Assembly: GCA_034440615.1 (NCBI GenBank)
Contig: JAOTOM010005133.1
Location: 300,001-364,000, forward strand
From: Ashinkailepas kermadecensis
Taxonomy: Eukaryota; Arthropoda; Thecostraca; Neolepadidae
Reading direction: 5' to 3'
Length of the DNA stretch: 64,000 nt
Each line of letters begins with the position of its first letter. Within the stretch, counting starts at the first letter, position 1. The notes beneath the pieces were generated by a model, which did no database searches, was not told where the DNA came from, and was given only the letters and a program-made list of their open reading frames with translations. A program made the translations under genes and the position numbers. This document shows positions 12,056-24,136 of this stretch, in pieces.

Positions 12056-12194
12056 CTTGATGTCCAGGTGAGCGACGCTCCTTTTGTGAAGAAATGCCAG
12101 TGCCTCCAGCAGACTTCGCATGAATTTGATCACGTCAGCCTCGTACGGAACTTGGTTGTCGTCCAAAACCGCCTGAAGGTCGCCGCCAGCACCC
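12056..12194 (-). CDS. Drak: DRAK/STK17-like kinase, exon 3 (hinge to catalytic loop)
   Basis: Seen: 139 bp from an acceptor ending gccag to a donor gtgagg. It starts with one base that completes the Leu codon left open by exon 2 and ends in phase 0. It encodes 46 residues from GAGGDLQAVL to AHLDIK. In kinase terms this is the GGDL segment after the hinge, helix E (FMRSLLEALAFLH) and the catalytic-loop HLD with the catalytic Asp at about residue 177; K179 follows. HLD in place of HRD is typical of the DAPK/DRAK group. Exon 4 continues directly with PQN. The acceptor and the first half of this exon are copied in tandem just upstream (12195-12640), so correct acceptor choice is a real question for this gene. 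Confidence 0.88.
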
Positions 12195-12640
12195 CTGGCA
12201 ACAGCACCCATCAATATGATCAGTCAGCCTCGTATGGGACCTGGTTGTCGTCCAAAACACCCTGGAAGTCGCTACCAGCACCCATGACAGATATGATTAT
12301 GTCAGCTCTAAAATAGACCTGGCGGTGTCTACAATCCCATGAAGGTCGCTGCCAGCACCTCTGGCTACAGCACCCATCAATATGATCAGTCAGCCTCGTA
12401 TGGGACCTGGCTGTCGTCAAAAACACCCTGGAAGTCGCCACCAGTACCCATGACAGATATGATTATGTCAGCTCTAAAATAGACCTGGCGGTGTCTACAA
12501 TCCGATGAAGGTCGCTGCCAGCACCTCTGGCTACAGCACCCATCAATATGATCAGTCAGCCTCGTATGGGACCTGGCTGTCGTCAAAAACACCCTGGAAG
12601 TCGCCACCAGTACCCCCGGCAAACAACACGCATGTTGACA
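12195..12640 (-). pseudogene. Tandem half-copies of kinase exon 3
   Basis: On the minus strand five diverged copies of the exon's first half lie upstream of exon 3. Three (near 12229, 12395 and 12561, spaced 166 bp) encode forms of G(A/T)GxDFQGVxDDxQVPYEAD and then hit TGA. Two intervening copies encode GAGSDLHGIVDTARSILELT and then a stop. The intervening copies keep an acceptor-like gccag before the exon part. None reaches the catalytic loop. The period of 166 bp therefore holds two diverged half-exons. Confidence 0.85.
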
Positions 12641-13235
12641 CCAGCATCCTCCAGAGCGCGTATACACAAGCTGTGGCCAACAGTACTGCGTATGACAGAT
12701 GTGTGAATGTCAGCAGCCTTCGGGTATCACACAGGCCACAGCTAACAAATGTAAGTGGACAGCAGATCACGATCGATACCTCTGCATAGAGGCGGATGCA
12801 TCATGTTCTCAAGAGAGGGGGCGGTTGACCAGTGGCACGACCAAGGTTTTGCTATGAAAATTGTTTGATTTTATCCAACCCCCTACGGAATCGAGAAAAA
12901 ATCTTCGGATTTCGGATCGAATGATCGAAGTGTACATGCCGGTGTCTGTGTCTGTGTGCAAACGTGATCGAAGTGTATATGTCTGGTGAGCTGTAATTTG
13001 GTCTTATGCTCTACTCCCTTTGATCAGAATCTTCGTCCGAGAGGAATGGACTAGGAGGAGGAAGGATCAGCTCTCCTCCCTTCTTACACAAAACAGAGGC
13101 TCTGTACACGTCGGCTCATCCCTGATAATGGCAGACCGCCGCCGATGATCTGCTGATGCCAATGTATCGGCAGAAGCAAATAAAAACATGCCGCCGACCT
13201 ATTCAACTCACTGTCTATGGTGACAGTGTGGATCG
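12641..13235. other. Unique intron sequence
   Basis: No feature recognised between the exon-copy array and the 40-bp array. Confidence 0.4.
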
Positions 13236-14344
13236 TGCGAGGCCCACTCACAAGCAGGCACCACACAGGAGATGGCGTGAGGCCCACTCACAAGCAGGTG
13301 CCACACAGGAGATGGGGTGAGGCCCACTCACAAGCAGGCGCCACACAGGAGATGGGGTGAGGCCCACTCACAAGCAGGTGCCACACAGGAGATGGCGTGA
13401 GGCCCACTCACAGGCAGGCGCCACACAGGAGATGGCATGAGGCCCACTCACAAGCAGGCGCCACACAGGAGATGGGGTGAGGCCCACTCACAAGCAGGCG
13501 CCACACAGGAGATGGCGTGAGGCCCACTCACAAGCAGGCGCCACACAGGAGATGGCGTGAGGCCCACTCACAAGCAGGCGCCACACAGGAGATGGGGTGA
13601 GGCCCCTCACAGGCAGGCGCCACACAGGAGATGGGGTGAGGCCCACTCACAAGCAGGCGCCACACAAGAGATGGCATGAGGCCCACTCACAAGCAGGTGC
13701 CACACAGGAGATGGCGTGAGGCCCACTCACAGGCAGGCGCCACACAGGAGATGGCGTGAGGCCCACTCACAAGCAGGCACCACACATGAGATGGCATGAG
13801 GCCCACTCACAAGCAGGCGCCACACAAGAGATGGCGTGAGGCCCACTCACAAGCAGGCGCCCCACAGGAGATGGCATGAGGCCCACTCACAAGCAGGCGC
13901 CACACAAGAGATGGGGTGAGGCCTACTCACAAGCAGGTGCCACACAGGAGATGGCATGAGGCCCACTCACAAGCAGGTGACACATAGGAGATGGCGTGAG
14001 GCCCACTCACAAGCAGGCGCCACACAGGAGATGGCGTGAGGCCCACTCACAAGCAGGCGCCACACAGGAGATGGCGTGAGGCCCACTCACAAGCAGGCGC
14101 CACACAGGAGATGGGGTGAGGCCCACTCACAAGCAGGCGCCACACAAGAGATGGGGTGAGGCCCCTCACAAGCAGGCGCCACAAAAGAGATGGGGTGAGG
14201 CCCCTCACAAGCAGGCGCCACACAGGAGATGGGGTGAGGCCCACTCACAAGCAGGCGCCACACAGGAGATGGGGTGAGGCCCATCACAAGCAGGCGCCAC
14301 AAAAGAGATGGGGTGAGGCCCCTCACAAGCAGGCGCCACACAGG
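13236..14344. repeat. 40-bp minisatellite, about 27 copies
   Basis: The unit is 'gaggcccactcacaagcagg' plus 'cgccacacaggagatggggt', with point variants and a few 39-bp units. It directly abuts the next, unrelated array. Confidence 0.97.
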
Positions 14345-14351
14345 GGCACCG

Positions 14352-16369
14352 TTCAGTGACGCCTGCTCCGAGTTGGGAGCTCAGTGACGCCTGCTCCGGG
14401 TTGGGAGCTCAGTGACGCCTGCTCCGGGGTGGGAGCTCAGTGACGCCTGCTCCGGGTTGGGAGCTCAGTGACGCCTGCTCCGGGTTGGGAGCTCAGTGAC
14501 GCCTGCTCCGGGTTGGGAGCTCAGTGACGCCTGCTCCGGGGTGGGAGCTCAGTGACGCCTGCTCCGGGTTGGGAGCTCAGTGACGCCTGCTCCGGGTTGG
14601 GAGCTCAGTGACGCCTGCTCCGGGTTGGGAGCTCAGTGACGCCTGCTCCGGGTTGGGAGCTCAGTGACGCCTGCTCCGGGTTGGGAGCTCAGTGACGCCT
14701 GCTCCGAGTTGGGAGCTCAGTGACGCCTGCTCCGGGTTGGAAGCTCAGTGACGCCTGCTCCGGGTTGGGAGCTCAGTGACGCCTGCTCCGGGTTGGAAGC
14801 TCAGTGACGCCTGCTCCGGGTTGGAAGCTCAGTGACGCCTGCTCCGGGTTGGGAGCTCAGTGACGCCTGCTCCGGGTTGGGAGCTCAGTGACGCCTGCTC
14901 CGGGTTGGGAGCTCAGTGACGCCTGCTCCGGGTTGGGAGCTCAGTGACGCCTGCTCCGGGTTGGGAGCTCAGTGACGCCTGCTCCGGGTTGGGAGCTCAG
15001 TGACGCCTGCTCCGGGTTGGGAGCTCAGTGACGCCTGCTCCGGGTTGGGAGCTCAGTGACGCCTGCTCCGGGTTGGGAGCTCAGTGACGCCTGCTCCGGG
15101 TTGGAAGCTCAGTGACGCCTGCTCCGGGTTGGGAGCTCAGTGACGCCTGCTCCGGGTTGGGAGCTCAGTGACGCCTGCTCCGGGTTGGGACTGCTCCGGG
15201 TTGGGAGCTCAGTGACGCCTGCTCCGGGTTGGGAGCTCAGTGACGCCTGCTCCGGGTTGGGAGCTCAGTGACGCCTGCTCCGGGTTGGAAGCTCAGTGAC
15301 GCCTGCTCCGGGTTGGGAGCTCAGTGACGCCTGCTCCGGGTTGGGAGCTCAGTGACGCCTGCTCCGGGTTGGGAGCTCAGTGACGCCTGCTCCGGGTTGG
15401 GAGCTCAGTGACGCCTGCTCCGGGTTGGGAGCTCAGTGACGCCTGCTCCGGGTTGGGAGCTCAGTGACGCCTGCTCCGGGTTGGGAGCTCAGTGACGCCT
15501 GCTCCGGGTTGGGAGCTCAGTGACGCCTGCTCCGGGTTGGGAGCTCAGTGACGCCTGCTCCGGGTTGGGAGCTCAGTGACGCCTGCTCCGGGTTGGGAGC
15601 TCAGTGACGCCTGCTCCGGGTTGGGAGCTCAGTGACGCCTGCTCCGGGTTGGGAGCTCAGTGACGCCTGCTCCGGGTTGGGAGCTCAGTGACGCCTGCTC
15701 CGGGTTGGGAGCTCAGTGACGCCTGCTCCGGGTTGGGAGCTCAGTGACGCCTGCTCCGGGTTGGGAGCTCAGTGACGCCTGCTCCGGGTTGGGAGCTCAG
15801 TGACGCCTGCTCCGGGTTGGGAGCTCAGTGACGCCTGCTCCGGGTTGGGAGCTCAGTGACGCCTGCTCCGGGTTGGGAGCTCAGTGACGCCTGCTCCGGG
15901 TTGGGAGCTCAGTGACGCCTGCTCCGGGTTGGGAGCTCAGTGACGCCTGTTCCGGGTTGGGAGCTCAGTGACGCCTGCTCCGGGTTGGGAGCTCAGTGAC
16001 GCCTGCTCCGGGTTGGGAGCTCAGTGACGCCTGCTCCGGTTGGGAGCTCAGTGACGCCTGCTCCGGGCCACCTACCGCCGCCGATAGTTCAGTGACGCCT
16101 GCTCCGGGTTGGGAGCTCAGTGACGCCTGCTCCGGGCTGGGAGCTCAGGTGACGCCTGCTCCGGGTTGGGAGTTCAGTGACGCCTGCTCCGGGTTGGGAG
16201 CTCAGTGACGCCTGCTCCGGGGTGGGAGCTCAGTGACGCCTGCTCCGGGTTGGGAGTTCAGTGACCGCCTGCTCCGGGTTGGGAGCTCAGTGACGCCTGC
16301 TCCTGGTTGGAAGCTCAGTGACGCCTGCTCCGGGTTGGGAGCTCAGTGACGCCTGCTCCGGGTTGGGAT
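14352..16369. repeat. 28-bp minisatellite, about 72 copies
   Basis: The unit is 'ctcagtgacgcctgctccgg' plus 'gttgggag'. The middle (14880-15940) is almost uniform. The right end has variants, including a truncated unit near 15188 and an interruption at 16055-16090. Confidence 0.98.
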
Positions 16370-16424
16370 GGCCGAGTCGACGTGGCCATGCGGCGTTTAA
16401 ATGGGCACGTCTGGCGTTTGGTGA

Positions 16425-17300
16425 CTGGTGTCGCGGCGCCACCATCACCGCCGCACCGACCTCACAGGCAGAGACGCCACTCGTCTGGTGACTGGTGTCG
16501 TGTGCGCCACCATCACCGCCGCACCGACCTCACAGGCAGAGACGCCACTCGTCTGGTGACTGGTGTCGCGGCGCCACCATCACCGCCGCACCGACCTCAC
16601 AGGCAGAGACGCCACTCGTCTGGTGACTGGTGTCGCGTGCGCCACCATCACCGCCGCACCGACCTCACAGGCAGAGACGCCACTCGTCTGGTGACTGGTG
16701 TCGCGTGCGCCACCATCACCGCCGCACCGACCTCACAGGCAGAGACGCCACTCGTCTGGTGACTGGTGTCGCGGCGCCACCATCACCGCCGCACCGACCT
16801 CACAGGCAGAGACGCCACTCGTCTGGTGACTGGTGTCGCGGCGCCACCATCACCGCCGCACCGACCTCACAGGCAGAGACGCCACTCGTCTGGTGACTGG
16901 TGTCGTGCGGCGCCACCATCACCGCCGCACCGACCTCACAGGCAGAGACGCCACTCGTCTGGTGACTGGTGTCGCGGCGCCACCATCACCGCCGCACCGA
17001 CCTCACAGGCAGAGACGCCACTCGTCTGGTGACTGGTGTCGCGGCGCCACCATCACCGCCGCACCGACCTCACAGGCAGAGACGCCACTCGTTTGGTGAC
17101 TGGTGTCGTGTGCTCCACCATCACCGCCGCACCGGCCTCACAGGCAGAGACGCCACTCGTCTGGTGACTGGTGTCGTGTGCGCCACCATCACCGCCGCAC
17201 CGGCCTCACAGGCAGAGACGCCACTCGTCTGGTGACTGGTGTCGCGGCGCCACCATCACCGCCGCACCGACCTCACAGGCAGAGACGCCACTCGTCTGGC
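16425..17300. repeat. 67/68-bp minisatellite, 13 copies
   Basis: The unit runs 'gcgccaccatcaccgccgca' ... 'gactggtgtcgcg'. Variation is mostly a 1-2-bp insertion (cgtgtgc in place of cgcggc), which shifts frame between units and produces many overlapping 88-codon ORFs of no significance. Confidence 0.97.
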
Positions 17301-17699
17301 CGGCGAGGTGCTGCCCTATAAGCAGGTTGCATGCAGACGGGATCTCGAGGGCAGCGTTATTTTTAACTGGCATTGCTCGCGAGGTTTACGTCCCACCTCA
17401 CCACAGGTGATCCATGCAGTCCATTCGATGCAATGGCACGGGGTCCGCCGGAATATTCGCTACAAAGACACAGGGTCGGCCCAACGATTCTTTACAATGA
17501 CACTGGGTCTGCCCAAAGGAACTTGTAGTCTCACCTCTTCGTAGTGTATGCACTCTACACGATGCGCATTTCGACGCATTGTTATTCTACCCTCATATTA
17601 TTGTTTGTGACTGCGGTATATAGAATTACGATCACGGCTGGTTGAATGGCGTAGTCAAAGATGGTTTTGAAGAAAACCACATCGTGTATGCATCGTGCC
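17301..17699. other. Unique intron sequence with three loose repeats
   Basis: At about 17425-17522 three diverged units of about 32 bp share 'caatggcac(a/g)gggtc(t/c)gcc'. No gene. Confidence 0.4.
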
Positions 17700-17868
17700 A
17701 TTATCGGTCGTGTTTATATTAACTGCACCTCGGTCATCGGTCGTGTCTACATTAGCCGCACTTCGGTCATCGGTCGTGTTTATATTAGCCGCACTTCGGT
17801 CATCGGTCGTGTTTATATCAACTGCACCTCGGTCATCGGTCGTGTTTATATTGACTGTACATCGGAAG
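17700..17868. repeat. 33-bp tandem repeat, 5 copies
   Basis: The unit is 'tcatcggtcgtgtttatatt' plus 'agccgcacttcgg'. 33 bp is 11 codons, so both strands show in-frame repeat ORFs. Confidence 0.95.
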
Positions 17869-18239
17869 TGTTCTGGTAAAGTGGTCACGTGATGTGTAAA
17901 TAATTCAAATATGAACGTGATGTCATGTTTTTAATTTGCCGAAATACAGTGAACTGATGATCCCGAGATGGGAATGAAACCGGTTTTCCTCAAAACCATT
18001 TTTACTACGCGCTTCAACTAGCCGTGATCGTAATTCCATTCTACCCTTTTTAGACACGCTGGATGCAGTGCACATAAAAACCCGATCCAAGCATAATGGA
18101 GTGGGGGAGGGAGGGTATCGTCCCGGGAATTCCGCCAGACATCGTCCAAGATAATGGGCTACTTACTGATTGAAAGTTGATACATATTTGATCAGAGTGT
18201 GCGATTGATTTCCAACCAAGAAGTGTTACGACACACGCA
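17869..18239. other. No feature recognised
   Basis: Unique spacer inside kinase intron 2. Confidence 0.4.
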
Positions 18240-18775
18240 CACAGACAGATGCTCAGCCCGGCAACTGTCGCTTGCTGAGGGTAGCCATGTCCGACACACC
18301 AGATAGATGCTCAGCCCAGCAACTGTCGCTTGCTGAGGGTAGCCATGTCCGACATACATGACAGCCACGTCCGACACACACAAACAGATGCTCAGCCCGG
18401 CAACTGTCGCCTGCTGAGGGTAGCCATGTCCGACATCCATGAAAGCCACGTCCGACACACAAACAGATGCTCAGCCCGGCAACTGTCGTCCGCTGAGGGT
18501 AGCCATGTCCGACATACACCAGACAGATGCTCAGCCCGGCAACTGTCGCCTGCTGAGGGTAGCCATGTCCGACATACACCAGACAGATGCTCAGTCCGGC
18601 AACTGTCGCCTGCTGAGGGTAGCCATGTCCGACATACACCAGACAGATGCTCAGTTCGGCAACCGTCGCCTGCTGAGGGTAGCCATGTCCGACATACATG
18701 CCAGCCACGTCCGACACACACAAACAGATGCTCAGCCCGGCAACTGTCGCCTGCTGAGATCAGCCACGCCCGACA
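18240..18775. repeat. 60-bp minisatellite with longer variants, about 9 copies
   Basis: The unit 'gacagatgctcagcccggca' ... 'gccatgtccgacatacacca' alternates with longer units that carry an extra 'ccacgtccgacacacac' block, which is itself a partial copy of the unit end. Confidence 0.95.
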
Positions 18776-19446
18776 CAGAATCTCACTCAAAGTGGATTCG
18801 ATCAGAGGTGACGTGCCAGTGTGCATGCAAAGATACGGTTTGGCTGATGTTTATGGTCTGAAGAGTGACATATGGTCACCAGTCCGTCATTTGAATCGCT
18901 TAAAGATTACTCGTTAGTTTGTTTTTATTTTATGGCGCCTGGATGAAAAGTCATCATTTATCGCCCATGCTTAAAGATTGCCTTTAAATCGTTAATAATT
19001 CATATGCATCCACGTAGATATCCGAGCTGCACCACATATATGTGGTTAGAGGTTAGGCCCATATACGGTACATATAGAAGCGTTCTGTAAAATTAATGCG
19101 ACCCGCTACTTGAGGTGTGTGTGGGGGGAGGGGGAGGGGGAGGGGGAGAATGAACATTATGCCTCGTAATCACAGCTATTTTTCGGCATAAATATGTGTC
19201 TAAATGTGCCAAGAGATGCATGGATGCATATCTCATTGGTTCGCACCGTAGAACTGGGTATAATTGTTGTCCCCTGATTAAATCATCTTAAAAATAAAAC
19301 GCCGAGATTCGTGAAAGCCGAAAATAACTATGCATCGCTAAGTGGAGGTATAAGTCAACACGGCAGGGTAAGCGGTAAACGGCAAACCATCGCTTATTCG
19401 AAAGCCGTACCATGACAAAAGCATGGACTTGTGACAAAACATGCCA
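18776..19446. other. Unique intron sequence
   Basis: Includes a short (ggggga)n tract near 19118-19147. No gene seen. Confidence 0.4.
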
Positions 19447-19600
19447 GACACCAGGCAGCAGAGTGGTATCTCATACTGTGTCAAGACACCAGGCAGCAGA
19501 GTGGTATCTCATACTGTGTCAAGACACCAGGCGGCAGAGTGGTATCTCATACTGTGCCAAGACACCAGGCAGCAGAGTGGTATCTCATACTGTGTCAAAT
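19447..19600. repeat. 38-bp tandem repeat, 4 copies
   Basis: The unit is 'gacaccaggcagcagagtgg' plus 'tatctcatactgtgtcaa', nearly perfect. Confidence 0.95.
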
Positions 19601-19694
19601 AGCAGTCACCCAATCCCATCAAATGATTAGTGGAGAAAGCTTGACTTCTGCTGGCATACCGTGATTTTCTGGCCACGAGATCTGGATCAGAGCA

Positions 19695-19850
19695 TATGAA
19701 TCCAGTCCGCGGAACAATCTAGCAAGAGAAAGATAGATATGGGTCCGGCAGCAGACGTCGTGGGGGTCGGACAGACAGAATGAGATGAATCCAGTCCTAG
19801 CAAGAACAAGCCAGATGTAGGCCAGGGAAGGACGTCGTGGGAGTCGACAG
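19695..19850. repeat. Diverged duplication of about 95 bp
   Basis: Two copies share 'gaatccagtcc', 'agcaag' and 'gacgtcgtggg' in the same order. Confidence 0.55.
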
Positions 19851-22800
19851 TTGTTTTTGTTGTGACAATTAGACTTGGTTTTCATTCAGATCAATTCAAT
19901 TGAATTGCTATGATGAGATAAATAAACGTGAATGAAATAATGTTTTAGTTGAAGTTACCACAGTGGATAGATACGTTTATGTCTTTCCTTTTGATAATAG
20001 TTGTTTTGAGATGTAATATACGGTATCGCAAAGAACATTTGTAAACGGTGCATGAGGCATTCCTCTAATACTTCACATCATGATTTTTACCACATAATTT
20101 CACTGAGTATATCAATACATAGCAGGGGTGGTCCGCACAATAAGGCATTTAAGGCAGTTCCTCACCTGAGTAGAGCTAATAATCTTTTTTAATGTTATTA
20201 TCATACAAAACGATGCTCTTATCCACTGGAAAATAAGAAAATTAAAAACTAAACAGAAAAAAATGCATGCAAAAAATGCATGCAAAAATGCATCCATCAA
20301 ATGCATGCAAAATATACAAGTGCGTAAGTATCGTGAAAGTTTAAGGTTAGATTTACACATTCAATTTGAAACAGCTCTATCACTAATCTGAAATACGTAT
20401 GACTGAGGCAGGCCGCTGACAGATGTCGCCATATATCGCGCTTTCGTTTCATAGGAAGCGCAGGGCTACATCAGGATCTGCTTTACACAAAAAGCTTCCA
20501 TTGATTCCTGAAATTAAGGGATTGTGCGGCATTGTGGGGTGGGAGCAAGTTATCTAACTGCTTAGTTAGATACGTGAATTGAGAAATTATGGGACCGAAA
20601 GTTCAACTAAGTGTTCAGAAGCGGTGGGCTCTAAGACTGGGTTGATGTAGTCCTTCTCAGCCATCGCTCCCCCCCCCCCCCCAAATAGCTTCTTTGGAGC
20701 AAAATTGGTTTATTGTATACGATGTATGCAAAACTAGAAACATTTGATGCCATTTCCAAGTAGTTAGAATCTTGAGAAAAATATTCGAACATATTAGTTT
20801 TTCTTCGCCCCACCAAGCAACTAAAAACCAGCTCTGGATCTGTCAATGCATCCAGTCTGTACTGGTATGTTGAGCTGGTCCCAATTCAAAGCCAGACTTA
20901 GTCTGACCAGATGTTTGGTCTGATCTCTGGACTCATGATATTGTTCATATTCCTCCATTATAGGTATGCAAGTGCCCATGGCTGGAGATCCCGGGTGGGT
21001 CGGGAGGTCTGGACCCCACCCCCACCCCACCCCGCTCCTGGTTTGGTACCCTGTTAATGCTAATTTGTCATTTGCCTTACTTAATGTGAAAATATGCCTT
21101 GAAAATAAAAAGTTGGATCCTCCGGCTTTGTAAGAGGTCCCCACTCCCCAGCCGTGCAAGTGCCAAGGAAGCATGGCATGTGCCATAATAGTCTTTAGTT
21201 AATCTGAACCCCTCAATTAAATAAAGTTGTATAATTGCATACACTTGGATCCTTGGAATATGAACCAATGCATTTCCAGGGTTAGGAAATTGATGGTTTT
21301 GTGTGTCCAAAACAATTTATTTGGTTTTCCAAATATTCCTCTCTGTGGTGTGATTTTGGTTCTCTAGAGTGGACCAATGTACCCAAACCTATTTTAGGAA
21401 ATATTGATGATAATGCATACAAGAGAGTTTGGTATTATTGTGCTTTAAGGTATTCACAGGGCAGGTTTTACACATGTTACCCCCAGAAAGTAAACATAGG
21501 GTTTAGGTTTAGGTTTGGTTATGGTTATGTTAGGTTAGGTTGGGTTTTTCAGTTGGAAAGTTTTTATTTTTTTATTTAAAGGGAATGTTTTTATTCAAGA
21601 GTAGATTAGGCTAGGTTGGGTCAGGTTGGAATTAGGTTTTTGCGTTGAAAACCTTCGGAAAAAAACTTAATTTTTCCAATTTGTTTTCGGTCACATTTTT
21701 CTTTTTTCAAGGAGTGATAGGCTACTTTACGTTATGGTAAGCTACATTTAATTTTTACAAATTTGTATGCTGTTACCCAACTCAGTGCCACTTTCTTTGC
21801 GTTATTTCGCTTGCTAACTGAAAAGTAAGCATTTGGAGAGGAAATCCGTTTTCACGTTGTTTTAATCACTTTCATAAATGTTATGTTTGGAATAAGCTAA
21901 GAATCAAAATATTGACATAGAGCACAACTTTATGGATACTTGTTGTGTGCAAGGTATTCATGCAGCAGCTCATTTTATGCACAGCAACATTGTTTCAGGC
22001 TTGCTTCATGTCTACCAAATTAGATAAAATGGAATAACTGGACATTACTATAGGCATGGTGATTTAAAAAAGTAATTGTGATTAGCAACTTTTACTTTAA
22101 GCACCATAATTTATGGAAAGATTGGCGTTATTAGAAAAATGAATAAATATGCGTGATATACATGAAATAATTTGTTGATGTAAAGTTAGAGAAAGGGTAC
22201 TGAAAGCAAACAAAAACCATTGTTTTATGAGATTTCCGAGACGGTCGGGGTGTCCCAAGAGAATTGTGCCCTCCTTTTCGTGTGGGTGCAGTCAGGGATG
22301 TCTCATGGCCTCCTGTTCCTAAGAGGCGTGCTTCCCCCATTAGTCTCTCCCCTGGCTGTGCTGTTCTATTAGCCCGTGCACTTCATTTTTGTTCAGTTCT
22401 CTTCAATTAGTGACTGGATGTTATAGTATAACCTAGGAAGTTATGTTTCACCAATCATGTCAGTTCCTGGCACCAACGAAAGCTCCAATTACATTACATA
22501 AAGACCCATTTTCTTTTACAACTCCACATTAATTATCATTAAATCTGATGTATTTACTCTTACTCTTATCTTTTATATACAGTACTTAAATGTGAGACAA
22601 ATCCTATTAAAATACCACATATAAAAAGTATCTTCAATCTAGAGCTGCCGATCTGGTCATTCAGGCTCCTTATTAATGACGGAACAGGACTGTTAGCATT
22701 CCCTGTTATCATGGCAATACTGAAATATTTGGAAGTCGAGGTTATGAAAACGCCCAGCCAGATATATAGGACTAGAAGCTTTGAATCGTACTTCATGGAA

Positions 22801-23614
22801 AAGTATTGCATTTTACTGATGTGAGGCATATTATAGTTGAATCATACATTTCCCATGGTTTTATGCGCAGCTGACATCACTCTGTATTATTCGCGGATGT
22901 GTACTGACAGTGATTTCTATATGATCAGCACTGTGCAGAATTCAAGCCATTTGTGTAAGCCGTAAGTATGTACTTATCTTGGCTGATAACATGAACTTCC
23001 GGTGACTTATGATATTATGATTGCCACGTTCATTAATAATGAATATATAGATGGAATAATGTCGATACTGAATCTCCAAACTACGACTAATCAGTATGAC
23101 TGTAGCATTGTCGCTTTGTATGCACTTGGATAATAACGGGCCCCAATGTTAAATGCTGCCCCTGAATTGTACATTGCGCTTCTCCGAAGCTGCGTCTGTT
23201 ATGCTCAGAGCACACCTTTCACCCTGCTGAGCACATTTTCTTCGCGAAACGCAAGTAATGCTTTTCAATTCCCTGGTTCAATCTCAGTCCTTTTCTGACA
23301 CTCTAATTTAACTTCATATCCCTTAAAATCAACTTTTAGAAAAGATACCACGCGTTGAATGAATTAATATTTAGATTAAAATGAGTTCAATAAACCGTCA
23401 AGTTCAATAAACCATATAAAGCCAACTACACAAATTTATGGTGCAAAACGCCATTCTGAGTGTCCAGGCGGTGATTATTTGGCTATGCAGGATGATAATC
23501 ACAATGGGCCCAAGGATGGAAGAGCACAAAATCTGGATTTTACGACTGGAAGAGAAGTAGTGGAAGAGCGCTTACCAACAGGGCAATACGATCACTTTCT
23601 CATAACATGTACTC
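19851..23614. other. 3.8 kb of mostly unique AT-rich intron
   Basis: No exon or gene recognised. Small features: an 'atgcatgcaaaa' repeat at about 20262-20310, a C10+ homopolymer near 20670, and a G/T-rich 'ttaggttaggtt' patch at about 21497-21550. That patch resembles arthropod-type TTAGG repeats but is too short and imperfect to call telomeric. Confidence 0.5.
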
Positions 23615-23923
23615 AGCTTCGCGACCGGCATAAACTACTGATTCTTCATCGGTATCATCGTAGCACCACCGAGATGAAAGGATGGCATGCGTCCGATACT
23701 CACAGTTCCATAACCGGGATGAACTGCTGATTCCCCATCGGTACCATCGTAACACCACCGGGATGGAGGCCGGTATGTGTCGGGTACTCACAGTTCCATA
23801 ACCAGGATGGAGGCCGGTATGTGTCCGGTACTCACAGTTCCATAACCAGGATGAACTGCTGATTCCCCATCGGTACCATCGTAACACTACCGGGATGGAG
23901 GCCGGTATGTGTCGGGTACTCAC
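23615..23923 (-). repeat. Donor-side copies of kinase exon 2
   Basis: Units of 43 or about 88-90 bp each repeat the end of exon 2 (codons for LVMEL) plus its splice donor gtgagta. The donor GT positions on the minus strand are 23923-23922 (the exon itself), 23835-23834, 23791-23790 and 23703-23702. A further upstream piece is recognisable from about 23615. Confidence 0.85.
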
Positions 23924-24136
23924 AGTTCCATAACCAGGATGAACTGGCGTTCCGTCTCGTACAGCTGCTGCAGCTGCACAATGCGGGGGCAGTCGCGACA
24001 GTGGTACATTGCCGCCATCTCGTGCACAATTTCGCGGGTAGCACTGATGCCCAGTCGCGACTTGTTGCAGTACTTGGCGGCATACTCGGTGCCCGTGCTG
24101 CGCAGTCGGCATTTGTACACACTTGCCCACTGGCCC
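23924..24136 (-). CDS. Drak: DRAK/STK17-like kinase, exon 2 (N-lobe)
   Basis: Seen: 213 bp from acceptor ttgcag to donor gtgagtacc, phase 2 in and phase 2 out. It encodes 70 residues from GQWASVYKCR to ERQFILVME. The N-lobe order is right: a degenerate glycine loop (GQWASV), the catalytic lysine in EYAAKYC (about residue 83), helix C with HEMAAM (Glu about residue 101), then CPRIVQLQQLYET and the hinge ILVMEL. KCRLRSTGTEYAAK and CPRIV are hallmark positions of the DRAK branch as I recall it. The first 26 bases match the consensus of the tandem array directly upstream, and the last bases are copied in the array directly downstream, so this exon sits between two arrays that share its edges. Kinase identity is strong, subfamily likely. 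Confidence 0.88.

Noticed and set aside
21497..21550. Interstitial telomere repeat (TTAGG-like)
   Set aside because: Only a few imperfect units mixed with ttaggt and ttatgg steps.
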